Assembly (NCBI RefSeq): GCF_000421345.1
Contig: NZ_ATWV01000003.1
Span: 1-64,000 of the forward strand
Reading direction: 5' to 3'
DNA length: 64,000 nt
DNA from: Treponema bryantii NK4A124
GTDB lineage: Bacteria > Spirochaetota > Spirochaetia > Treponematales > Treponemataceae
The notes beneath the pieces were generated by a model, which saw only the letters and a program-made list of their open reading frames with translations, was not told the origin of the DNA and made no database searches. Each line of letters starts with the position of its first letter. The first letter of the stretch is position 1. Of the stretch, positions 35,280 through 44,222 are shown one piece after another. The translations under genes were made by a program, and so were the position numbers.

Positions 35280-36248
35280 ATGGAATTCAGGGATTTTACA
35301 GCAGGCAAAGATGATGATGGCAGAAGATTAGACAGAGTTCTCCGGATTTTTCTTAAAGAAAAAAGCCTGAATGAAATTTATAAACTTATCCGCAAGGGGC
35401 TCATAAAAGTAAATCAGAAAAAAACAAAAGCAGATTCTCATGTAGCAGAAGGAGACCTTATTTCAATTGCGGCCTTTTTATTTGATTCAGAAAAGTCAGA
35501 AAAAAAAATCCCTGAATCAAAAATCAAACTTAATATCATATTCGAAAACCAGCACCTTTTAATAATTGATAAACCTTATGGATATTCAGTTCACGGCTGT
35601 CAGAATGAAAATCAGATTAGTCTTGAAAAAGAAGTTTCAGCCTATCTCCAGGCAAAAAATGAAAAGACTGATGAAAAATCACTTTCCTTTAAGCCGGGAC
35701 CTCTGCACCGACTGGATAGAAATACTACCGGCCTTCTGGCTTTTTCTAAGAGTCTTGAAGGCGCTCAATGGTTTTCTGATTGTATAAAAAATCATACAAT
35801 CAGAAAAAAATACACAGGTATTGCAGAAGGAAATCTTACGGACACAGAAAACTGGGAAGATAAGCTTGCAGATTCAGAAGAAAGAGACGGGGGCTTTTAT
35901 ACCGTTTCGAAAAGCGAAAAAGGCAGTCTGGCCATAACCACTGCAAGACCCCTCGCCCATGGAAAACTTAATGGCAGGGATATTACTCTGGTAGAATATT
36001 CAATAAAAACCGGAAGAAAACATCAGATTCGCGCCCAAAGCAGCCTTCACGGCCATTCTCTGGCAGGAGACAGGTCTTATGGCGGAAAGCAGTGCCAGGA
36101 ACTTAAAAGAGAATACTATCTGCATGCCTGCAGCCTTACTTTTCCAGCTGATAATCCTCTTGAACTTCCTCAAATAATAAAATGCCCTCTCCCGGATGAC
36201 TTTATACACTTATTAGAATGTTGTGAAATTAAAAATCCTGAGTTATAA
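35280..36248 (+). CDS. RluA-family pseudouridine synthase
   Basis: The enzyme isomerises uridine to pseudouridine in ribosomal or transfer RNA. The 322-residue protein has an S4-like domain (about 15-65, RRLDRVLRIFLK) and a catalytic domain with HRLDRNTTGLL, whose Asp146 is the nucleophile. KTGRKHQIRAQ and the final LTFPADNPL complete the RluC/RluD pattern. Which uridines are modified cannot be read from sequence. The only start has a TATACT box eight bases upstream and no Shine-Dalgarno site, so the mRNA may be leaderless; the -35 is poor. The 3' end contains the promoter of the next gene. Confidence 0.9.
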   Translation: MEFRDFTAGKDDDGRRLDRVLRIFLKEKSLNEIYKLIRKGLIKVNQKKTKADSHVAEGDLISIAAFLFDSEKSEKKIPESKIKLNIIFENQHLLIIDKPYGYSVHGCQNENQISLEKEVSAYLQAKNEKTDEKSLSFKPGPLHRLDRNTTGLLAFSKSLEGAQWFSDCIKNHTIRKKYTGIAEGNLTDTENWEDKLADSEERDGGFYTVSKSEKGSLAITTARPLAHGKLNGRDITLVEYSIKTGRKHQIRAQSSLHGHSLAGDRSYGGKQCQELKREYYLHACSLTFPADNPLELPQIIKCPLPDDFIHLLECCEIKNPEL

Positions 36249-36249
36249 T
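36221..36249 (+). promoter_or_regulatory. sigma70-type promoter placing +1 at the next start codon
   Basis: TTGTGA (36221-36226), 17 bases, TATAAT (36244-36249). The ATG follows after eight bases (36258), so the predicted 5' UTR is about two bases. The promoter overlaps the end of the pseudouridine synthase gene. Confidence 0.65.
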
Positions 36250-36257
36250 AGTTTTAT

Positions 36258-37148
36258 ATGGGCAAGAATTTTTCTGATATTTTAAATATGTTTCAGCGTG
36301 TTCAGGTTTATGCACTTGTTGGCGAAAGTGGAACCGGAAAATCTTTCCGTTCAAAGCTTCTTGCAGAAGAATATGGGATTCATGCCATTATTGACGATGG
36401 TCTTTTAATTCAGGATGAAAAAATTGTAGCAGGCCGTTCTGCAAAACGCGAAAAAACTTATATGGGTGCCGTTCGTGCTGCCCTTTTTGATGATAAAGAA
36501 CACCGTGATTCTGTTGCCCGCGTACTCCGCAAAACTCATATCAAAAAGATTCTTCTCCTTGGAACTTCTGAAAAAATGGTAAGTAAAATTGCCATGCGTC
36601 TTCAGCTTCCACAGCCTCAGAAAATTATTCACATCGAAGAAATTGCCTCAAAAGAAGATATAGAAAAGGCTATTAAATCACGTCAGGTAGAAGGAAAGCA
36701 TGTAATACCTGTTCCTTCAATCGAGGTAAAAAAGAATTATTCTCAGATTTTCTCTACCTCCATGCATGACTTTTTCAATAAAAACAAGCTTTTCAAAAAG
36801 GCAGGTAAAAACCTTACCGGTAAGATGATTGAAAAATCAATTGTTCAGCCTGAATTTTCTAAAAAAGGCCGTATTGAAATTTCAGAAGCTGCCCTAACCC
36901 AGATGGTTATGCACTGCGTAAGCGAATGCGATCCTGATGTAAAAATAAAAAAGATTTCTATAAAAACCGATAATCGTGGTTACAGACTTATTGTAACTAT
37001 AGATGTTCCCTTTGGTACTCAACTTACCGGCAAGGTTCACAAGCTTCAGCAGTATATCATAGACAAAATTGAGTCCTTTACAGGTATTCTAATTGAAGAA
37101 GTAAGTATTGTTATTGATAAAATCTCGAAACCAGCCAGTATGAAATAA
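36258..37148 (+). CDS. P-loop ATPase fused to an Asp23/Gls24-type domain
   Basis: The 296-residue protein starts with a P-loop GESGTGKS (22-29) that opens an ATP-binding domain of about 150 residues. It ends with an Asp23/Gls24 (DUF322) domain (about 198-290). That part starts GRIEISEAALTQMV and goes on through strands including YRLIVTIDVPFG to VSIVIDKI. Asp23 proteins in Firmicutes are envelope-linked stress proteins. Here the fusion to a nucleotide-binding domain suggests an energy-dependent or sensing role, which is inference. The gene lacks a Shine-Dalgarno site and has a -10 box eight bases before the ATG. It is convergent with pcnB across a repeat block. Confidence 0.7.
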   Translation: MGKNFSDILNMFQRVQVYALVGESGTGKSFRSKLLAEEYGIHAIIDDGLLIQDEKIVAGRSAKREKTYMGAVRAALFDDKEHRDSVARVLRKTHIKKILLLGTSEKMVSKIAMRLQLPQPQKIIHIEEIASKEDIEKAIKSRQVEGKHVIPVPSIEVKKNYSQIFSTSMHDFFNKNKLFKKAGKNLTGKMIEKSIVQPEFSKKGRIEISEAALTQMVMHCVSECDPDVKIKKISIKTDNRGYRLIVTIDVPFGTQLTGKVHKLQQYIIDKIESFTGILIEEVSIVIDKISKPASMK

Positions 37149-37150
37149 AT

Positions 37151-37281
37151 AGATTGCCACGTCGCTTGCGCTCCTCGCAATGACGTGTTATGTTTCGTCA
37201 TCGCGAGCCTGCAAACTATAACGTCATCGCGAGCCCGAAGCTAAAACGTCATCGCGAGCCCGAAGAGCGTGGCGATCCATT
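37151..37281. repeat. palindromic intergenic repeat family B, several units
   Basis: One unit reads AGATTGCCACGTCGC, a variable centre, then CTCGCAATGACG (37151-37185). Three inverted partial units follow, each containing CGTCATCGCGAGCC, the last running to GCGTGGCGATCCAT at 37281. Related copies are at 42437-42500 and 60801-60876. The last 33 bp are translated as the C terminus of PcnB. Confidence 0.9.
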
Positions 37282-38391
37282 CTTTTTAGAAGTCTGTTTA
37301 GGCGCCTGTTTTACAGGAGCTTTCTTAGGCTGATGAGCCTTTACTCCACATTCATTCAAGGCTGCTTTTACTGCAAATTCCAGCTCTTTTCTAACCGGGT
37401 TCATTGGTAAAACGAAATTGCGGCATTCTGTCCAGGTTTTTCCATAGAGTTCAGTATATGAATATTTACCTGCAGTTTCTTTTTCCCAGTCTGTAAGGGT
37501 GCCGACAAAATCTTTAATAAGTAACAGAAGCTTTTTACCAAGTCTTGCATCCGGTTCAATTGTATTTAATTGACCAAGTTTTTTTACACTTTCCATGTAT
37601 TTACTTTCAAAGTCACGGCTTTCATAAATCAAACCTGTTGCAGAAGGCTGAAGATATATAAAAAGATCTGTATCCAAAGCTTCCTGAACAATTTCGTAGG
37701 CATAAACATTGTTAATGATTTTCAAAAGCTCTTCTGTAAGGCGGGATGGTGAAACCTGAGAAAGCAGGCTTGCAGAGCTCCGGATTTTATGTCTTAGTGA
37801 ATGCGGCATTTTTGCATGTGTAGTTGCTGAATACTTGATGGCGCGGAGCATTCGAACAGGGTCTTCAACAAAGATTTTATCTAAGGCAATTACAGGTCTC
37901 AGTATATGCTTTTTGATATCCCTCATGCCGCCTACATAATCAATTACCTGCTGTTGTAGAGGATCGTAATAAAGGGCATTCATTGTAAAGTCGCGGCGCT
38001 GAACATCTTCTTCGATTGTACCAAAGTCGTTGCCTACAGAGCCTTCTGCATTTGAACGGAAAGTAGAAACTTCAAAAATTTTGGTACCAAATACAACATG
38101 GACCAGCCTGAAACGGCGGCCTATTATGCGAGAATTTCTGAATATTCTTTTTATCTTAGATGGTGTGGCATCGGTGACAATATCAAAGTCTTTTGGTTTG
38201 TTTCCAACTATTAAATCTCTTACAGCTCCGCCAACAATATAAGCAGTAAAACCTGCGTCTCTAAGTCTGTTGATAATCTGAAGCGCATCAGGATCTATGT
38301 TTTTATTTGATATCAGATGTTCCGTTTGCGTGTAAACGACTGCCTTTTTTACAGGGCGTCCTTGACCATCGGTACCATATCTAATTAACAC
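37249..38391 (-). CDS. pcnB: poly(A) polymerase / CCA-adding nucleotidyltransferase family protein
   Basis: The enzyme adds nucleotides to RNA 3' ends. The 380-residue protein has the nucleotidyltransferase core IVGGAVRDLIVGNKPKDFDI with catalytic Asp68 and Asp70. The RNA-binding features RRDFTMNALYYD and FVEDPVRMLRAIKY follow. The basic Pro/Lys-rich tail (APVKQAPKQTSKK) is typical of PcnB rather than of a CCA enzyme. The start is a GTG at 38391 in the run RYGTDGQGRPVKKA, without a clear ribosome site. The last ten residues (NGSPRSSGSR) come from an invading family B repeat, so the original stop was probably further upstream. Exact activity (poly(A) versus CCA) is uncertain. Confidence 0.88.
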   Translation of the reverse strand: MLIRYGTDGQGRPVKKAVVYTQTEHLISNKNIDPDALQIINRLRDAGFTAYIVGGAVRDLIVGNKPKDFDIVTDATPSKIKRIFRNSRIIGRRFRLVHVVFGTKIFEVSTFRSNAEGSVGNDFGTIEEDVQRRDFTMNALYYDPLQQQVIDYVGGMRDIKKHILRPVIALDKIFVEDPVRMLRAIKYSATTHAKMPHSLRHKIRSSASLLSQVSPSRLTEELLKIINNVYAYEIVQEALDTDLFIYLQPSATGLIYESRDFESKYMESVKKLGQLNTIEPDARLGKKLLLLIKDFVGTLTDWEKETAGKYSYTELYGKTWTECRNFVLPMNPVRKELEFAVKAALNECGVKAHQPKKAPVKQAPKQTSKKNGSPRSSGSR

Positions 38392-38414
38392 GATTACTGA
38401 TATTATTGATATTT

Positions 38415-39359
38415 TTAATTAATAGTCAATATCCAATTAATAATATCCTTCTCTACTTCTTCTTTGTTGTCTTCGTTGAGGATTTCGTGGCGGTCTCCCG
38501 GATATTCTTTCTGGTCGATTTTTTCCATGCCTTTGGCTTTATAGATATCTATAAGCTTTTTGATTGTTTCGCCGTAGCTTCCAACCGGGTCATCACTACC
38601 CCAGATAAAGAATACAGGAAGATTGTTTGGAATCTTATTGATGTTTTTTGTTTTATGAATCTTTGAAAGACCTTCTGTCATGCTGCAGAAGAAGGAATTT
38701 GTGAGCGGGAAGCCGCACCAGTTATCCATCTTATACATTTCAACATTGAGTTCATTTTTAGAAAGCCAGTCAAATGGAGTTTTTGGATTTTCTACTTTTG
38801 CATTATAAGATCCAAAGGAAAGCTGATCCATAATCTTAAGACATTTATTTTTGCCGGTAAAGAAAGTTATTACATGAGCAGCAAGTTTTCCAAAAGCAAT
38901 AAGAGCCGGACGTGGACCTGCTGTTCCACAGAGAATACAGGCATCTATATCATTTCCATGCTCTTCAATAAAGCCCTGGGCTACAAAAGAACCAAATGAG
39001 TGGCCCATAAGAATTGTCTTTTTATCAGGGAAATCTTTTTTAAGATTATCAGTTACGGCTTTAAGGTCTGCTACGGCGCGGTCAAAGCCCTTTTTGTCAG
39101 CAAGTTTACCGAACATACCTGTTCCATTTTTATCTGCAGTTTCTGCAGAACGGCCATGTCCTCTCATATCATAAGCATTAAGAACAAAACCATTTTCTGC
39201 AAGAATAGAACCAAAGCGGTCATAGCGAAGCGAATGTTCTGCAAGTCCGTGATGAAGCTGAATTACTCCTTTTATTTCTTCTTCTGTATCTGGCTGCCAG
39301 CGATTACAGCAAAGCTCATAGCCGTCGTCCATTTTCAAAGTAAAACTCTTCATCAACAT
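38415..39359 (-). CDS. alpha/beta hydrolase, monoacylglycerol lipase/lysophospholipase type
   Basis: The 314-residue protein is a cytoplasmic serine hydrolase of the Hydrolase_4 (S33-like) group. HHGLAEHSLRYD near 36-47 forms the oxyanion region and YDMRGHGRS is the usual strand-turn. GHSFG has the nucleophile Ser121. WGSDDPVG gives the likely catalytic Asp, and the His is in GDRHE. The group hydrolyses monoglycerides or lysophospholipids. AAGGAG lies seven to eight bases before the ATG, confirming the start. It is divergently transcribed from the TrmA-type gene. The substrate is inferred. Confidence 0.9.
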   Translation of the reverse strand: MLMKSFTLKMDDGYELCCNRWQPDTEEEIKGVIQLHHGLAEHSLRYDRFGSILAENGFVLNAYDMRGHGRSAETADKNGTGMFGKLADKKGFDRAVADLKAVTDNLKKDFPDKKTILMGHSFGSFVAQGFIEEHGNDIDACILCGTAGPRPALIAFGKLAAHVITFFTGKNKCLKIMDQLSFGSYNAKVENPKTPFDWLSKNELNVEMYKMDNWCGFPLTNSFFCSMTEGLSKIHKTKNINKIPNNLPVFFIWGSDDPVGSYGETIKKLIDIYKAKGMEKIDQKEYPGDRHEILNEDNKEEVEKDIINWILTIN

Positions 39360-39377
39360 AATGTTTCTCCTTTTTTA

Positions 39378-39406
39378 TTGTAACAATAATATAGTTCTGT
39401 TAATAT
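39378..39406 (+). promoter_or_regulatory. sigma70-type promoter placing +1 next to the start codon
   Basis: TTGTAA (39378-39383), 17 bases, TAATAT (39401-39406). The ATG at 39415 follows eight bases later, so the predicted 5' UTR is about two bases and there is no Shine-Dalgarno site. Confidence 0.55.
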
Positions 39407-39414
39407 TCTGTTAT

Positions 39415-40635
39415 ATGACTATTATAACAGATAAAATGGTTTTTGGGGGAAAATGTTTAGGAAAAATTGATGGAAAGAATGTATTCGTTCCCTACACCAT
39501 TCCAGGCGAAAAAATCGAAATAAATATAACAGAAGAAAATAAAGATTATGATAATGCTGAGGCTGTATCAATTATAGAAAGCTCCCCTCACCGCATTATT
39601 CCACCCTGCCATTATTACGGTAAGTGCGGCGGTTGTAATATGATGCATATAGAGCCGTCATATCAAAAAGAAATCCGCAAAAGTATACTTACAGATATTT
39701 TTCGCCAGAACGGAATCGATATTACAGGTAAAACACAAATTGTTGATGGTCCGGATTATAATTACCGCTGCCGCTTCCAGCTTAATGACGGCGGACTTTC
39801 TCAGAGAAAATCAAATGTAGTTATTAAAGTTGAAGAATGCCTTTGCGCAGAAAAAAAAGTAAATGAATATCTTAAGAATACTGCAGAAGATTCAGACTCC
39901 AGACCTAAGGGACGCAGCCATCTTTTTGGAAGCTCTTTTTCAACAGAAGATCTTAAGATAGCAGCCGAAGAGCCAATTCGTAATCCTAAAACAAAAATTA
40001 CAGGCGGCGGTCAGAAAAATAAAAAGCTTAAAGTCAAAGAAAACCGCTATTTTTCAGGTACTCTGGCTTCTCCTGAAAATACAATGTCGGTGCAGCTTGG
40101 AGACCACAAGCTTTCTTTTGATGTAAGGGGCTTTTTTCAGTCAAATCTTTTTGTATTTGAAAAAGTCTGCCGTCTCATAACAGACATTTTGCCGGGCGGT
40201 AAAAACATTCTCGATATGTATTCAGGCTGCGGTTCTATTTCAACATTTCTGACAGAAAAGTACGAAAACGTAGTTCTGGTAGAACATAATCGCGATGCCC
40301 TTGTATTTGCAGAGCAGAATCTTGCAGGAAAAAAACATGTGAGCTACGGTTTAAGTGGAGCAAATTTTGTAAAAACTTGTGCAGCCAGTATGCCCCAGTT
40401 TGATGCCTGTACAATTGACCCGCCCCGTTCCGGCATGGAAAAGGAAGTGTGTGAATGGCTTTGTAAATCAAAAATCCCTTTAATTCTTTCGCTTTCCTGT
40501 GACCCGGCAACACATGCCCGCGACTGTGCCCGCCTGATTGAGGCAGGTTACTCTCTTAAACAGGCTTATCTTCTGGATTTTTACCCTAACACAAGCCATA
40601 TTGAAAGTCTGTGTCTGCTTGAACTTGATTCTTAA
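39415..40635 (+). CDS. TrmA/RumA-family RNA (uracil-5-)-methyltransferase
   Basis: This enzyme methylates C5 of uridine in 23S rRNA or tRNA using S-adenosylmethionine. From the ATG at 39415 it has 406 residues; upstream codons are hydrophobic and lack homology. A TRAM-like beta domain (about 1-55) precedes a 4Fe-4S site (C65, C71, C74 in CHYYGKCGGC plus a later Cys in EECLC). The SAM-binding motif is ILDMYSGCGS. DPPRSGM and LSLSCDPATHARD carry the general features and catalytic Cys. Residues about 160-205 form an insert that lacks similarity to the core. The specific uridine cannot be assigned. Confidence 0.9.
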   Translation: MTIITDKMVFGGKCLGKIDGKNVFVPYTIPGEKIEINITEENKDYDNAEAVSIIESSPHRIIPPCHYYGKCGGCNMMHIEPSYQKEIRKSILTDIFRQNGIDITGKTQIVDGPDYNYRCRFQLNDGGLSQRKSNVVIKVEECLCAEKKVNEYLKNTAEDSDSRPKGRSHLFGSSFSTEDLKIAAEEPIRNPKTKITGGGQKNKKLKVKENRYFSGTLASPENTMSVQLGDHKLSFDVRGFFQSNLFVFEKVCRLITDILPGGKNILDMYSGCGSISTFLTEKYENVVLVEHNRDALVFAEQNLAGKKHVSYGLSGANFVKTCAASMPQFDACTIDPPRSGMEKEVCEWLCKSKIPLILSLSCDPATHARDCARLIEAGYSLKQAYLLDFYPNTSHIESLCLLELDS

Positions 40636-40649
40636 GAGGCTTTAATTTT

Positions 40650-42422
40650 ATGAAAAAAGAAATAAAGAAAATCATTCTTGCTTCACTTATATTTTGTTCT
40701 GCAAAAATTTCATTTCTTTTTTCACAGGATACCGGGCTTGAAACTCTTTCAAATTACAATACAAGCTGGACGGCAGTTTTACCCGGAAGTGTCCTGTGCG
40801 AGCCGGAGGTTACATCCTACGGTTTTTGTCTTGCAACAGATGCCAGAAATCTTATGGGCTTTTCTTCTAACGGAAAACTTCTCTGGGAAAAAAACATAGG
40901 TCGGGTAAGAAAAATTTCTCTGACAGCCTTACGGGGAGACTTCATTCTTTTTCATGACCAGAACTCAAACATCATAAAACTCTTTAATCCAAGCGGAAGT
41001 GAAATCTGGTCTAAATCTCTTGATTTTAAGCCAGCTGCGAAACCTTTTGCCGGCCGTGACGGGCGGTTTTTTATTCATGGCGAGGGAAAAGTTGTCTGTT
41101 ATGGAATCAATGGAATTATCAGATGGAGTATAAAAACAGGTCAGCAAAAAGACTTAGCTCTTCAGGAACTGCCGGATGGTTCAATAGTTGTTTTCTTAGC
41201 TGATCAGGATGGAAAAACAAAGGGCTTAAGACTTTCGCCTTTTGGAGAAGAACTTGAAGACATCACCTTTGCAGCAAGCATTAAATATGCCTTTACCTGC
41301 AGCCAGGGTATTCTTTTGATTTTTACAGACGGCAGTGCCGGTCTTTTTTCTATTTCCGAAGGCTTAACGCAAAGCCGCTGGGTTACCTCAATAAAAGCCG
41401 GAAATCCTATGTTTCTCATAAATCATAACAGAAAGGATTTCCGTCTTCTTTCTCTTTCCCAGTCAGACCTTACAATTTATCAGATTAATACTGAAGATGG
41501 AAGTGAAACAGCCAGCTGGAAAATCAGCGGAATTAACGGAAACGCTCTTGTAAAAAGTGATTTTTCAGATACCGGTATTTTTTTAGCAGATTCTCAAAAA
41601 GCAATTTTAATTGATTCCGAAGGAAAAGAACTGTGGGCTGCCAGAATGCCGGAAAATGTAAGAAACAAAAGTGTAAACCAGATAATCTATCTTAATGATA
41701 ACTATCTGGTATTTTGCTCTAAAAACTGGTCAATGAATGCCTACCACACAAGCCAAAGCACTTCAAAGTTTATTTCTGATCAAACTGTTCAAAAAAATAT
41801 ACAGTCTGATTATTCTTCTTTTGCTCCGCTCGATTTATCTGAAATAAATTATTATTCACAGGGGGGCTTTTATTCTCAGTTAAAAAATCCGGACCGGGAA
41901 GCAGCGATAAAAAAGGGAAGTTACGGCAAAGCAGAAAAGGAATGGCTCAGCCAGACTCTTTCTATTGCAAGACTTTACTACCTGGATTCAACTTCATCAG
42001 ACTTTGGAATTCATATAGAAAAATCAGTTTTCAGCACCGATTCGGCTGGTCTTGAAACAATTCTTGTTCAGCTTGCCCTGCTCTGTACTGATAATACACA
42101 GGCTGCCTGTGCGGATATAATTTCCCGCAGTAATAATAAGTTTCTTTGCCGGGCTATTATGGCAAATATTTATGGTTATGATCCGGATGGCAAACTGCTT
42201 ACTGCAATTGAAAAAAATGCTGAACTGGCAGGTACAAAAGATTCTGTTTACTGCAATACTATCTGCGACGCGGTCTATTCAATCTGTCTTTTTATGGGCC
42301 GTCCTGCCTACAATAAGCAGGGAAAAGACATAATAAAACGCTTTATGGGCGCAAATTATCCGTCGAATACCCGTATGTATGCCCGCGACACTTTAAAGAA
42401 AATCATCTCTCTGGAATTGTAA
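40650..42422 (+). CDS. exported PQQ-like beta-propeller protein
   Basis: The 590-residue protein begins with a signal peptide (MKKEIKKI then a hydrophobic core, cleavage probably after FSQ near 26). About eight blades of PQQ/WD-type repeats follow, with phrases like SNGKLLWEKNIG, PSGSEIWSKSL, INGIIRWSIKTG and SEGKELWAARMP. A helical tail follows from about residue 410. It probably acts as an extracytoplasmic scaffold. AGAGG precedes the ATG; the gap to the methyltransferase gene is 14 bases, so the two may be co-transcribed. No enzyme motif is visible and the role is unknown. Confidence 0.8.
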   Translation: MKKEIKKIILASLIFCSAKISFLFSQDTGLETLSNYNTSWTAVLPGSVLCEPEVTSYGFCLATDARNLMGFSSNGKLLWEKNIGRVRKISLTALRGDFILFHDQNSNIIKLFNPSGSEIWSKSLDFKPAAKPFAGRDGRFFIHGEGKVVCYGINGIIRWSIKTGQQKDLALQELPDGSIVVFLADQDGKTKGLRLSPFGEELEDITFAASIKYAFTCSQGILLIFTDGSAGLFSISEGLTQSRWVTSIKAGNPMFLINHNRKDFRLLSLSQSDLTIYQINTEDGSETASWKISGINGNALVKSDFSDTGIFLADSQKAILIDSEGKELWAARMPENVRNKSVNQIIYLNDNYLVFCSKNWSMNAYHTSQSTSKFISDQTVQKNIQSDYSSFAPLDLSEINYYSQGGFYSQLKNPDREAAIKKGSYGKAEKEWLSQTLSIARLYYLDSTSSDFGIHIEKSVFSTDSAGLETILVQLALLCTDNTQAACADIISRSNNKFLCRAIMANIYGYDPDGKLLTAIEKNAELAGTKDSVYCNTICDAVYSICLFMGRPAYNKQGKDIIKRFMGANYPSNTRMYARDTLKKIISLEL

Positions 42423-42436
42423 ATATCCCGCAAATA

Positions 42437-42500
42437 TGGATTGCTTCGCCTTCGGCTCGCAATGACGTCATTGCGAGGAGCGCAGCGACGTGGCAATCTA
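42437..42500. repeat. palindromic intergenic repeat family B, mirror pair
   Basis: Two mirror units meet at GACGTC: TGGATTGCTTCGCC..CTCGCAATGACG and GTCATTGCGAGGAGCG..CGACGTGGCAATCTA. It lies between the beta-propeller and P83/100 genes. Confidence 0.9.
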
Positions 42501-42575
42501 TTTAATAATTTATTGGCTAAATTTGATTTCCTATGTTAAAATAATTAAATCTAAATATTTATAGGTGGCTTATTT

Positions 42576-44192
42576 ATGAAAAAATCTTTGTCTTTACTAA
42601 CTATAATCCTTTTACTTTCTGCCAGTCTTTTTGCTCTTGAAGTAAATGAAAAGGAACTTAAAACTGCAGACGAAACAACGATTGAATTCATCAACTATAC
42701 AGGACCTCACAAAGTAATTGATTCTATTTCTGCAATCCGTTCAATTGGTAGCGGACTGGGAAATCAGATTGCCGTAGATCCGACAAAATCTGCAAATACA
42801 AACAAAAATGCAAAATACTGGGTAGTACACGCAATAGACGAAAATGAAAGCGGAAAACTCGATGCAGATATTCTTTTCATCGGTGCCGATGCGACTGTTG
42901 ACCATATCAATAACCTTAGAAGAATTATTTCTGCTTATCTTGTTTCGGCCTACGGCTATAGTGAAAAGGATGCAGATACAATTGCAGTTTTCATTACTGT
43001 TTACAATGCCGTATACCGCGGAAAAATTGATACTTTCAAATCAAAATATAAAAATATCGTAATTGATAATCTTTCTTCTGAAAATTGTGGTCTTTCCGTA
43101 AACTATAAGGACTGGCCGGGAAAATCAGAAATTGTAATTCCTCTTTATGATATTAAAAATGGTGGTCTTTCTACTGTAGAAACTTCTGTTATCAGCGATT
43201 CTTCTGTTGTTGATTCAATGAAGGAAGATGATGACAAGAATGTTGAAAGCCGTAAGGAAATGGTAGACATCAAGGAACGCGAAGCTGATCAGGCCAGCGA
43301 AAAGGCAAAGGAAGCTCAGAAGCAGGCTGTAAACGAACAGAAGAAGCTGGACGAAGAAAAGAAGAAAACTGAAGAAACTAAGAAAGAAGCTAAAGAAGCC
43401 GAAAAGAAAGCAGAAGAAAAGCAGAAAGTAGCTGATGAAAATCCTGATGACAAGAAGGCACAGGAAGAAGCTAAAGAAGCAAAGAAGGAAGCTGAAGAAA
43501 AGAAAGAAGCTGCAGAAGAACAGCAGAAAAAGCAGGACGAGCAGCAGGCTAAGACTGACGAGGCTAAAGAAGAAGCTAAGGAACAGCAGGCCCGTGCAGA
43601 CAAGAAAGAAACAGAAGCTCAGAACGAACGTAAAGAAATTGCTAAAGATCAGGCAGAAGTTCAGCAGAAAGAAGCTGCTGAAGCCCGCATGACAACTGAA
43701 TTCGGTATTATTCTTTCTGATGAAGCAAATATGCTTTCCCGCCTTGTTAAGTTCAATATTGAAAACGGAGAAGTTATTAAGAACTCCCCTGTTGCACAGA
43801 TTCGTAACCGTACAGTTTACAAAGAAGGCGATGAGTTTATTGCAATTGCCGGAGAAAACTCAAAGAAAGGTGCCGTAAAGCTTGTAACAATTTCACCTGA
43901 TACACTTGAGATTTCTGCAGAAAGTGAAAATGAAATTGCAGAAGATTCTGTTCTCGTACAGGATGGCAGTGAATATTACTGCGTTGTAAGCGACGGCGGA
44001 AAGTTCTATCTTGCTAAGTTTGGCGGAGATTTAGGACTTAAACTCAAGTCTCAGATTCAGGTTAAGTCTGGAACTCCAGTAACTGTAACAGACAGCGGAA
44101 TTGTAGTAACAGACAGCAATGGCCGCCTGCGACTTCTGGATAAAAAAGACCTGTCAGTGATATCAAATACAAACGAAGCGGATGCTAAATGA
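42576..44192 (+). CDS. P83/100-family exported coiled-coil protein
   Basis: The 538-residue protein matches the spirochaetal P83/100 antigen family. A signal peptide (cleavage near SLFA, residue 20) is followed by a conserved N-terminal domain (about 21-210; TIEFINYTGPHKVIDSISAI). A long Lys/Glu/Ala coiled coil comes next (about 228-370), then a C-terminal beta domain (about 375-530) with FGIILSDEANMLSRLVKFN. The protein is expected in the periplasm. AGGTGG lies about eight bases before the ATG. It stands alone, ended by a strong bidirectional terminator. The family's function is unknown beyond being an immunodominant antigen in Borrelia. Confidence 0.88.
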   Translation: MKKSLSLLTIILLLSASLFALEVNEKELKTADETTIEFINYTGPHKVIDSISAIRSIGSGLGNQIAVDPTKSANTNKNAKYWVVHAIDENESGKLDADILFIGADATVDHINNLRRIISAYLVSAYGYSEKDADTIAVFITVYNAVYRGKIDTFKSKYKNIVIDNLSSENCGLSVNYKDWPGKSEIVIPLYDIKNGGLSTVETSVISDSSVVDSMKEDDDKNVESRKEMVDIKEREADQASEKAKEAQKQAVNEQKKLDEEKKKTEETKKEAKEAEKKAEEKQKVADENPDDKKAQEEAKEAKKEAEEKKEAAEEQQKKQDEQQAKTDEAKEEAKEQQARADKKETEAQNERKEIAKDQAEVQQKEAAEARMTTEFGIILSDEANMLSRLVKFNIENGEVIKNSPVAQIRNRTVYKEGDEFIAIAGENSKKGAVKLVTISPDTLEISAESENEIAEDSVLVQDGSEYYCVVSDGGKFYLAKFGGDLGLKLKSQIQVKSGTPVTVTDSGIVVTDSNGRLRLLDKKDLSVISNTNEADAK

Positions 44193-44193
44193 T

Positions 44194-44219
44194 AAAAAAG
44201 GGGCTAAGGCCCCTTTTTT
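44194..44219. terminator. bidirectional terminator between P83/100 and dnaB
   Basis: AAAAAAGGGGC/GCCCCTTTTTT forms an 11-bp stem with a four-base loop and T-runs on both strands. It starts two bases after the P83/100 stop and ends three bases from the dnaB stop. Confidence 0.92.
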
Positions 44220-44222
44220 ATT

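Noticed and set aside
43316-43603. Antisense Ser/Ala/Cys-rich frame opposite the P83/100 coiled coil
   Set aside because: It is the complement of Lys/Glu/Ala codon repeats and has no ribosome site; a compositional artefact.
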